From Candidatus Bathyarchaeota archaeon (lineage in GTDB: Archaea > Thermoproteota > Bathyarchaeia > 40CM-2-53-6 > FEN-987): a stretch of 5,491 nt of DNA. This document shows positions 1 through 5,113 of the stretch, piece after piece. The translations under genes were made by a program, and so were the position numbers. Within the stretch, counting starts at the first letter, position 1; every line of letters starts with the position of its first letter. Location of the stretch: positions 1 to 5,491 of the forward strand of contig JAHFFU010000088.1 in NCBI GenBank assembly GCA_023247835.1, written 5' to 3'. The notes under the pieces were generated by a model. It did no database searches and was not told the DNA's origin. It saw nothing but the letters and a program-made list of their open reading frames with translations.

Positions 1-1014
1 GACGACCCAGTGAAAGAGTATTGGCACCTCCTTAACCACGTCGCCATTTGGGACGTTGGCGTCGAGCGACAAGTCGAAATCACAGGTCCAGACTCAGAGG
101 TCCTTGCCGAACTGATCACTCCGCGGAATCTATCGACCTGCGAGGTGGGGCAGGGGAAGTACGTGACCATCGGGGCCGCGGACGGGGGTATCATCAACGA
201 TCCGGTGCTCATCCACCTCGACGAGAAGACTTGGTGGTTCTCACTCGCCGACAGCGATGTCCTCCTGTATGCCCTGGGCGTCGCAGCCCGCTCAGACCTA
301 GATGTCAAGGTCTGCGAGCCAGACGTCTGGCCGATGCAGGTCCAAGGTCCGAAGTCGAAACCCCTCATCGCCGACTTATTCGGCGACAACGTCGCGGAAA
401 TGCCATATTACAACTTCCGGGAGGCGAACCTGGACGGCATCCCGCTCGTCGTCACGCGGACAGGATGGACGGGCGAGGTGGGCTACGAATTGTACTTGCG
501 GGACACGCGCCGCGGCCTCGACTTGTGGGAGAAGGCTATGAAGGCGGGAAGGAAGTACGAGATCCGCCCCACGGGCCCCTCTGATATCCGCCGGATCGAA
601 GCGGGAATCTTGAATTTTGGGGCCGACATGACCATTGAGAACAACCCGTTCGAGGTTGGCCTCGGCTGGACGGTGGACTTGGATAAAAAGGCGGAGTTCA
701 TTGGGCGCGAGGCCCTTCAACGCATCAAGAAGGAGGGCGTGAAGCGAAAGCTCGTAGGCGTGGAAATCGACGGCGCTGCCATCGAATTCAATCAGACGAA
801 ATGGGAAGTCCGCGCGGACCGGAAGAAGGTCGGACATATCACGTCGGCGATTCATTCCCCACGTCTTAAGAAGAACATCGGGTACGCGATGATCCCTACA
901 GATCTATCGAAATTGGGAACGCAATTCACCGTCGTAACTCCTTGGGGAGAAAGGCTCGCTACAGTGGTCCCCAGGCCATTCATCGACCCAAAGAAGGAAA
1001 TCCCCAAGTCATGA
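1..1014 (+). CDS. GcvT/DmdA-type folate-dependent aminomethyltransferase-family protein (5' end outside window)
   Basis: This is the C-terminal 337 codons of a GcvT-fold protein. The frame is open from base 1, and the GTG at 10 is probably internal: family members carry some tens of residues before the segment that aligns with YWHLLNHVAIWDV. Counting from that GTG, I see the first-domain signature ITGPDS (24-29), GGIINDP (59-65, where glycine-cleavage T proteins carry their catalytic aspartate region), QGPKS (112-116), RTGWTGEVGYE (150-160), PSDIRRIEAGIL (190-201) and NNPFEVGLGW (211-220), followed by the C-terminal barrel. The GGIINDP and SLADSD wording is closer to the DMSP demethylase (DmdA) clade than to canonical GcvT. 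That clade uses tetrahydrofolate as acceptor for a methyl or methylene group, but many members do not act on DMSP, so the substrate is unknown. The gene looks richer in GC than the rest of the window. It ends at TGA, 26 nt from the convergent carbamoyltransferase stop. Family assignment is firm; the reaction is inferred. Confidence 0.88.
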   Translation, partial: DDPVKEYWHLLNHVAIWDVGVERQVEITGPDSEVLAELITPRNLSTCEVGQGKYVTIGAADGGIINDPVLIHLDEKTWWFSLADSDVLLYALGVAARSDLDVKVCEPDVWPMQVQGPKSKPLIADLFGDNVAEMPYYNFREANLDGIPLVVTRTGWTGEVGYELYLRDTRRGLDLWEKAMKAGRKYEIRPTGPSDIRRIEAGILNFGADMTIENNPFEVGLGWTVDLDKKAEFIGREALQRIKKEGVKRKLVGVEIDGAAIEFNQTKWEVRADRKKVGHITSAIHSPRLKKNIGYAMIPTDLSKLGTQFTVVTPWGERLATVVPRPFIDPKKEIPKS

Positions 1015-1040
1015 GGGCTACCGCCAATTTCTAGGCGACC

Positions 1041-2108
1041 TTACTTGCGGCGTCGTGCGCGATCTCCCATTACCATTGCCATGACAGCTTTTTGGGCATG
1101 CAACCTGTTCTCGGCTTGTTCGAAGTATAGCGAATAATGCTCATTGTCGATTACGTCGTCTGTAACCTCCTGTCCCCGGTCTGCTGGGCCACAGTGCATG
1201 TACTTGCCCTTGTTCGTGAGATCCATAATTTCCTGCGTGCATATCCAACCCTTGAACTTGTCCTGGTACGCCGTCGCCCCCGCCTTGTCTAAGGAGCCGC
1301 TGTGTGGAGGGAAGTAGTTTTTCGGCGACCAAGCCTTCGGGTACACGACGTCAGCACCATTGAAGCCTTCTTTCATATCATTCACGACGCGGAATTCGCC
1401 GCCATACCTATCCGCATTCTCTCTAGCCGCAACCAAAACACCGTCTTCAAGTTCGAAACCTTGTGGGTGAGCTAGAACGACGTCCATTCCAAGTTGCGTT
1501 CCAATCAGAACTTCACTTTGAGGAACGGCCAGTGGTTTCAGCCCGCCTGAGTAGGCGTAGGATACGACGAGTTTCTTTCCTTTCAGTTTCGGAATCGCAC
1601 TTCTCATAGCCTGCGCGTCGGCCAAGGCCTGGAAGGGGTGGTACATGTCGTCCTCCATGTTCAGCACTGGGATGGTCGCGTGCTTGGCAAATTCCTGAAC
1701 AACCTTGTGGCCCCTGCCAATGTTCCATTTCGCTGCATCACCATAAATTCTAATGGCAATCGCGTCCCCGTACCTGCTCAGCACACGAGCGACATCAGAG
1801 ATGGCCTCGGTTTGATAGGCGATCATATCCTCAGGCAGCGCAGGTGTGTAAACGTCTTGCGGGCTGAGGAAGTGGGCGTGACCGCCTAGCTGATAGACCC
1901 CGGCCTCGAAAGAATTCCTTGTTCTAAGCGACCTGTTGTAAAACATCATAAACAAAGTCTTGCCGGGCAGATAGTGATGCTCCTTACGCGAACGGAATAG
2001 TTTCCTCAAAGCGTCAGCTGCATCCAGAACTTCCTTGATTTCCTCTTGCGAGAAATCATTTGTATCTAGGAAATCCTTACCTTTCCATTTCCCTACGAAC
2101 GAAACCAA
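1041..2108 (-). CDS. Knotted carbamoyltransferase, YgeW-like (aspartate/ornithine carbamoyltransferase superfamily)
   Basis: A complete 355-aa transcarbamylase, with carbamoyl-phosphate and second-substrate domains of the usual length. Visible motifs are SLRTR at 60-64 (carbamoyl-phosphate loop, in the form typical of acetyl- and succinylornithine transcarbamylases), HPFQ at 157-160 (HPxQ) and HCGP at 305-308 (normally HCLP). A proline-containing loop YAYSGGLKPLAVPQS at 184-198 matches the loop that forms the trefoil knot in AOTCase and YgeW. The stretch after the knot (LGMDVVLAHPQGF; GADVVYPKAWSP) resembles YgeW, while the C-terminus (EQAENRLHAQKA, 330-341) resembles AOTCase. It is co-directional with carbamate kinase, 42 nt upstream, which suggests use in the catabolic direction to release carbamoyl phosphate. 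The start is TTG: GAGGT lies at 2116-2120 with 7 nt spacing, and the only nearby upstream ATG is followed two codons later by a stop. Superfamily and knotted subclass are well supported. The substrate (ureido compound, acylornithine or other) is not known. Confidence 0.92.
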   Translation of the reverse strand: MVSFVGKWKGKDFLDTNDFSQEEIKEVLDAADALRKLFRSRKEHHYLPGKTLFMMFYNRSLRTRNSFEAGVYQLGGHAHFLSPQDVYTPALPEDMIAYQTEAISDVARVLSRYGDAIAIRIYGDAAKWNIGRGHKVVQEFAKHATIPVLNMEDDMYHPFQALADAQAMRSAIPKLKGKKLVVSYAYSGGLKPLAVPQSEVLIGTQLGMDVVLAHPQGFELEDGVLVAARENADRYGGEFRVVNDMKEGFNGADVVYPKAWSPKNYFPPHSGSLDKAGATAYQDKFKGWICTQEIMDLTNKGKYMHCGPADRGQEVTDDVIDNEHYSLYFEQAENRLHAQKAVMAMVMGDRARRRK

Positions 2109-2115
2109 ACTTCTT

Positions 2116-2120
2116 ACCTC
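2116..2120 (-). promoter_or_regulatory. Shine-Dalgarno site deciding the TTG start of the carbamoyltransferase
   Basis: On the minus strand GAGGT is followed by 7 nt and then TTG. The upstream ATG at about 2125 reads ATG AGG TAA and cannot be the start. This supports TTG as the true initiator and independent ribosome entry after carbamate kinase. Confidence 0.6.
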
Positions 2121-2150
2121 ATCGCGCCCTGTCCCCTCCGGTAATTCGAA

Positions 2151-3149
2151 TTAAGCTTTTGGCGCCAAGATTTGTGTCCCAGCCTTCGCGTCAAGCGCTT
2201 CAATCAGGCTTCCTAAGGCCGCGATTATTGCTCGCTCGCCTCCGCTCTCAACGAATCTTATCGCGGCCTCGACCTTTGGTGCCATGCTCCCTTCTTTGAA
2301 CTGCCCATCTCGGAGATAATTCTTCAGCTTGCCTGAGGTTACTTCTTTAATCAATTCCTGTTTCGGTGTACCGTAGTTGATGTACGCGCCGTCAACATCG
2401 GTTAAGACTACAAAAATGTTCGCGCCGATCAGGGTTGCGAGGCGTTGCCCTGCCAGATCCTTGTCGATTACCGCCTCTACTCCGACGGCGTGCCCGTTCT
2501 CTTCGATAATTGGGATCCCTCCGCCTCCGCATGCAACGACAACAAAACCAGCGTCTACCAATGCCCTAATCGCGTAGCGCTCAGCGATTATCTTCGGGTC
2601 AGGAGAGGGGACCACACGTCTATAACCGCGGCCAGCATCTTCCTTGATGACCAGCTCCGGCTTCTGCTCCTTCACTTTGGTTGCCTCTTCTTTGGAGTAG
2701 AAGGGGCCGATGGGTTTGGTTGGGTTTTGGAAAGCTGAGTCATGCTTGTCGACAATAACCCGTGTTATTATTGTGATTACGTACTTGTCGATTCCGTGGG
2801 ATTTGAGCTCGTTTCTGAGAGCTTGTTGAATCATATATCCGATGAAACCTTGTGTCTCAGCGCCACAGGAATCAAGCGGAAAAGTTGGAACGATGTTCTT
2901 CGCAGCTTCATGCCGGAGAAGTGTGGCACCAACCTGCGGACCGTTTCCGTGAGTCAGGACTATTTTGTATCCGCGCTGAATTAGGTCGGCAACCTTCGGG
3001 ACAGTTTCCTTTACGTTGTGATATTGCTCGTCGAATGAGCCTTTCTGGCCTCTCTGAAGAAGGGCGTTTCCGCCTAAAGCGATTACGATTAGTTGGCCGG
3101 TCAATCCTGCATCATCCCACAATGAGGGAAGCTCACGCTCTTGCTTCAC
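2151..3149 (-). CDS. arcC: Carbamate kinase
   Basis: An amino-acid-kinase-fold enzyme that catalyses carbamoyl phosphate + ADP = carbamate + ATP, normally the energy-yielding last step of a carbamoyl catabolic pathway in the cytoplasm. Motifs in order are IVIALGGNALLQRG (21-34), THGNGPQVG (66-74), CGAETQGFIGY (95-105, usually CGAMSQG), VVACGGGGIP (204-213), the IDKD nucleotide/metal region (228-231), LTDVDGAYINYGTP (249-262) and GSMAPKV (287-293). The annotated GTG start gives 332 aa, about 16 residues more than usual before the first strand, and has no clear Shine-Dalgarno. A TTG at 3104 would give 317 aa beginning just before TGQLIVIALGG, the normal family length, so the true start may be there. 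The gene heads an operon with the knotted carbamoyltransferase 42 nt downstream. No arginine deiminase is present in the window, so an arginine pathway is not implied. Function is secure; start site is uncertain. Confidence 0.95.
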   Translation of the reverse strand: MKQERELPSLWDDAGLTGQLIVIALGGNALLQRGQKGSFDEQYHNVKETVPKVADLIQRGYKIVLTHGNGPQVGATLLRHEAAKNIVPTFPLDSCGAETQGFIGYMIQQALRNELKSHGIDKYVITIITRVIVDKHDSAFQNPTKPIGPFYSKEEATKVKEQKPELVIKEDAGRGYRRVVPSPDPKIIAERYAIRALVDAGFVVVACGGGGIPIIEENGHAVGVEAVIDKDLAGQRLATLIGANIFVVLTDVDGAYINYGTPKQELIKEVTSGKLKNYLRDGQFKEGSMAPKVEAAIRFVESGGERAIIAALGSLIEALDAKAGTQILAPKA

Positions 3150-3239
3150 GACTTATGAATACTCGCATTTCTAGTTCTGGTAACTTAACGGCTCGTCGGT
3201 TCGGCTCTTCTAGGTGTTAACTGGCGGCTCACGATAACT
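3150..3239 (-). promoter_or_regulatory. Probable promoter region of the carbamate kinase operon with three CGGCTC repeats
   Basis: This 90-nt gap separates the end of the PIN cassette from carbamate kinase. On the minus strand a TATA-like TTAAGTTA is centred near 3184, which would place transcription start a few nucleotides before the GTG at 3149. Upstream of and abutting it, the hexamer CGGCTC (GAGCCG on the coding strand) occurs three times at 3189-3194, 3202-3207 and 3225-3230. They may be operator half-sites or chance. No U-tract terminator for the upstream cassette is evident, so read-through from it is possible. Confidence 0.35.
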
Positions 3240-3689
3240 TCAAGTTGTTTTTGGAACAGGCGCTAGGACATTTGTGGAGTTGGCTATGTATAATGGTTCG
3301 CCGTAGATATTGAAAGCACCTTCTTGTTTTACCTTCTGAATTGAAGCTACGACAACTTTGACCTTAATTCGGTTCCCATCCGACAGCGTGTATATGTTCC
3401 AGTCCTCAAGTTCCGTCGTAAAATTCACCTCTTCTTTTGGCAATGATCCCAGCTCTTGGTCAGTATATATACGCCCCGGAGGGCCTTTGTTCCTCGGGTG
3501 GACAAACGTCATGACTAGGTTCTGAAAAGCAGCGTTGTATTCAAATTCCCCAACCTTCGTGCCTGGCCTTCTTTGCAATTTTGTCAAAACCGAACGCATT
3601 TTCAGACGCGTGCCGTCAGCTAAGTCGTACACATTCCAGACTTCTTTCTCGATTTCGAATTCTACATCGACTAAATTCGACAGCGCCAT
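3240..3689 (-). CDS. Hypothetical protein with two diverged copies of a WN(V/I)Y domain, third gene of the PIN cassette
   Basis: I do not recognise a named function. The 149-aa protein is an internal duplication. Residues 16-40 (EVWNVYDLADGTRLKMRSVLTKLQR, quoted here in its key parts WNVY, DGTRLK, LTKLQR) align without gaps to residues 95-119 (WNIY, DGNRIK, VASIQK), an offset of 79 residues. Weaker similarity continues through FEYN/FNIY and FVHP/APVP. The alternating hydrophobic pattern suggests small beta-rich domains. There is no signal peptide, membrane segment or obvious catalytic motif. Similar single-copy WNxYxLxDG proteins occur, as I recall, as uncharacterised archaeal proteins. The ATG shares one base with the TAA of the PIN gene (TAATG) and has GGAGGT 6 nt upstream, so it is translationally coupled. 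Its role could be toxin modulator, second antitoxin or unrelated passenger; this cannot be settled from sequence. Confidence 0.8.
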   Translation of the reverse strand: MALSNLVDVEFEIEKEVWNVYDLADGTRLKMRSVLTKLQRRPGTKVGEFEYNAAFQNLVMTFVHPRNKGPPGRIYTDQELGSLPKEEVNFTTELEDWNIYTLSDGNRIKVKVVVASIQKVKQEGAFNIYGEPLYIANSTNVLAPVPKTT

Positions 3690-4213
3690 TAGTAAACCTC
3701 CGAAACCATCAAGGGTTTCACTGAAGTTCCTGATAACCCTTTGAAGGCTTGGTCACAGGTGGCGAAGAGGTTAGCCTTTACTAGCTCAGCTAAAGCTACT
3801 CCCAACGCATCAGCGCCACCAATGGTTCTCCATTTTCCATTCCATCCCTTGACGGAGTTTGCTGCTGCGATCAATTGTTCCGCTCTGTAGAATATCGTTA
3901 AGGGGGCTGAGTCAGCCACCACATCAGCATTGTAAAGCTCTATTCCCATCTTCTTCAGAAATTTGTCCAACGTGGCGACATCATTGTCAACCGCACTTTG
4001 TGTTGCGGAAGAACCTTGACTTCGCGAAATTAATGTCTTGACAACAGACCTGTATTCTGCGTGTATGAAAGTTGTCGTTACTCCTATGTACGTCTTTGCG
4101 GCCACATCCAAGAAGAAAGCATCGCTTTTTCGGAAAAGTCGATGGGACGGATTCGCTAGCTTGTAAACAAACAGCATGGTATCGATGTAGGCCCTCGGCA
4201 CCGAGGGAGCCAT
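3689..4213 (-). CDS. PIN-domain ribonuclease, VapC-like toxin candidate
   Basis: A 174-aa PIN-domain protein. The four acidic metal-binding positions of the fold are all present: D11 in YIDTMLF, E53 in HAEYRSV, D135 in GGADALGVALA and D154 in TCDQAF. An intact Mg2+/Mn2+-dependent nuclease site is therefore expected. It is longer than a typical VapC (about 130-140 aa), with an extra helical stretch around residues 65-125. VapC toxins cleave tRNA or rRNA; the target here is unknown. The ATG directly follows the TAG of the upstream gene (TAGATG) with GGAG just before it; a GTG four codons on is an alternative start. The downstream duplicated-domain gene overlaps its stop by one base. Adjacency to a small acidic-tailed protein gives toxin-antitoxin architecture. 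PIN family is firm; toxin function is inferred. Confidence 0.88.
   Translation of the reverse strand: MAPSVPRAYIDTMLFVYKLANPSHRLFRKSDAFFLDVAAKTYIGVTTTFIHAEYRSVVKTLISRSQGSSATQSAVDNDVATLDKFLKKMGIELYNADVVADSAPLTIFYRAEQLIAAANSVKGWNGKWRTIGGADALGVALAELVKANLFATCDQAFKGLSGTSVKPLMVSEVY
3696..3701 (-). promoter_or_regulatory. Shine-Dalgarno GGAGGT for the duplicated-domain gene
   Basis: A full GGAGGT lies inside the end of the PIN coding sequence, 6 nt before the ATG of the third cassette gene. It is the strongest ribosome site in the cassette and suggests that the third protein is made in good amount relative to the nuclease, as antitoxins often are. Confidence 0.65.
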
Positions 4214-4588
4214 CTACTCCTCGATCTCGCCATGCCGTAGGTCTTCAAGAATTTCGTCGACGTCCTTATCTTTAAGTTTCCTTAATTCGGGATGAGCCTG
4301 AAGTAAGGCACCTGAAAACTCTTCGTTTGCCCCTGGTTCGGCCGGTTTCCATTCGAAAATCGGAACGATGTTTTTTACGATTCTCACTGATTCATTAATC
4401 GAGGCAGGGAGCCTATCGTTCGAAATCTGATGTACTTTCTCTGGAAACATTTTCTCTCCCAAATTCCACGCAATCAGCTTCAGCGGGTAACCTTCATCAT
4501 CAACTAATTCTTCAATACCGGGACGATAGATGCCCCTAGCCTTTTTGCCAGCATTAGTTAACATTTCGTTCGACATTGTAAGAAACAC
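4214..4588 (-). CDS. Hypothetical protein, putative partner (antitoxin) of the PIN nuclease
   Basis: A 124-aa product from GTG 4588, or 120 aa from ATG 4576 (MSNEMLTN...). The ATG is the more conventional start. I recognise no AbrB, ribbon-helix-helix or Phd motif. The N-terminus is basic and polar (NAGKKARGIYRPG). The middle holds a hydrophobic segment around PLKLIAWNLGEKMF. The C-terminus is strongly charged and probably helical (LRKLKDKDVDEILEDLRHGEIEE, key parts DVDEILEDL). That is the layout expected of an antitoxin tail that wraps its toxin, but this is inference. The TAG stop abuts the ATG of the PIN gene, so the two are co-translated and the putative antitoxin comes first, as in VapBC operons. 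A TATA-like box lies just upstream, and the transcript may be nearly leaderless. Confidence 0.72.
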   Translation of the reverse strand: MFLTMSNEMLTNAGKKARGIYRPGIEELVDDEGYPLKLIAWNLGEKMFPEKVHQISNDRLPASINESVRIVKNIVPIFEWKPAEPGANEEFSGALLQAHPELRKLKDKDVDEILEDLRHGEIEE

Positions 4589-4602
4589 AAGAATGTATCA
4601 AG

Positions 4603-4623
4603 TCAAATAACAGGCTATTTAAT
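4603..4623 (-). promoter_or_regulatory. Candidate archaeal promoter of the PIN cassette
   Basis: Reading the minus strand, two AT-rich TATA-like boxes are present: ATTAAATAG (4615-4623) and TTATTTGA (4603-4610). The first is centred about 31 nt before the GTG at 4588 and the second about 30 nt before the ATG at 4576. Archaeal TATA boxes centre about 26-27 nt before transcription start, so either would give a leaderless or very short-leader mRNA. This agrees with the absence of a Shine-Dalgarno before this gene. Confidence 0.45.
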
Positions 4624-4626
4624 GGT

Positions 4627-4920
4627 TTATGGCCGTTGACCACCCATGCAGCTACGCGTTTCTATCTTAGATTCTTCCGCATGTTTTGCTAAGTATTCTC
4701 CTATTATCACGTGAGCTGTCTCTGGAATCGAACCTAGCATCCTTCTCTTGCGCTCCCTTTCTACCGCCTTTTCCATGTCTTAAGTTATGGGGAGCATGAA
4801 TCGCTTCATTGCCAAGGCCCTACACCTATCGAAGCTATGCGCCTTCAAGTTAACAGAAACGCATTTCTCCACTATCGCGAGTGATGAGTAACATGTTGTC
4901 CCCAGAAAACTACACCACAT
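4627..4920 (-). pseudogene. Possible decayed small regulator, reading frame split by an in-frame TAA
   Basis: On the minus strand one frame runs from ATG 4918-4920 (or GTG 4870-4872) to a TAA at 4780-4782, then continues two codons later from ATG 4774-4776 to TAA at 4627. The first part ends in VSVNLKAHSFDRCRALAMKR... and the second is a 49-aa ORF starting MEKAVERERKRRMLG and holding IPETAHVIIGEYLAKHAEE. From the GTG and read through the single stop, the frame would encode about 81 residues. It would have the pattern of a short beta strand (VSVNL) followed by amphipathic, charged helices, loosely like ribbon-helix-helix regulators. That resemblance is weak. The 49-aa ORF alone could be a real small gene, since it abuts the PIN cassette promoter. 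No Shine-Dalgarno was found for either part. I favour a pseudogene, but chance ORFs are possible. Confidence 0.35.
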
Positions 4921-5066
4921 ATTGAGTCGCGGACCCGCGCCGGTGCGTCAAGGGTAGCCCAGAAAAAGATGCCTAGCATATGTTATACACACATCGAAAA
5001 CAACCCCTAAACCCGGGGAAACGGCCCATTTCATAATGCATCCAAGCTAGGAAAGTTTGGAAAGTC
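4921..5066. other. Non-coding stretch with GC-rich dyads
   Basis: I find no convincing ORF on either strand. Short dyads are visible: CGCGG-AC-CCGCG near 4928-4939, ATGC-CTA-GCAT at 4969-4979, and CCCC-TAAACCC-GGGG at 5004-5018. CCTAGC (4972-4977) is also the reverse complement of GCTAGG (5046-5051). These could be terminators, structured RNA or operator elements upstream of the second carbamoyltransferase. None matches a named RNA class that I can identify, and no tRNA cloverleaf folds here. Confidence 0.35.
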
Positions 5067-5104
5067 TATTTAGCCCGCAGAATTGTCGTTCGAAAAACAC
5101 GGTG
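5067..5104 (+). promoter_or_regulatory. Candidate TATA box and Shine-Dalgarno for the second carbamoyltransferase
   Basis: TATTTA at 5067-5072 would place transcription start near 5095. A GGTG ribosome site at 5101-5104 lies 9 nt before the ATG at 5114. An in-frame TAG at 5105-5107 rules out any upstream start in this frame, which fixes the ATG as the first possible initiator. Confidence 0.45.
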
Positions 5105-5113
5105 TAGACTCGA

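Noticed and set aside
48..584. A long plus-strand ORF in another frame of the aminomethyltransferase gene.
   Set aside because: Arginine/proline-rich translation typical of an off-frame reading of GC-rich coding DNA.
1015..1040. Possible bidirectional terminator between the convergent genes.
   Set aside because: The 26-nt gap has neither a hairpin nor a clear T-tract on either strand.
2852..3220. A 122-codon plus-strand ORF opposite carbamate kinase.
   Set aside because: It overlaps a strongly supported enzyme on the other strand and its translation has no recognisable motif; it is a shadow.
4722..4745. Minus-strand GGTTCGATTCC, identical to a tRNA T-loop/B-box consensus.
   Set aside because: The flanking bases form only a partial T stem, no acceptor, D or anticodon arm can be drawn around it, and it lies inside a small reading frame. 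Probably chance, at most a tRNA fragment.
4789..4893. A 34-codon plus-strand ORF starting ATGGGGAGCATG.
   Set aside because: No ribosome site, no motif, and it runs antisense to the better-supported broken frame.
4590..5113. CRISPR array or mobile-element ends in the largest gene-poor stretch.
   Set aside because: No repeated units with regular spacing and no long terminal inverted repeats; only short isolated dyads.
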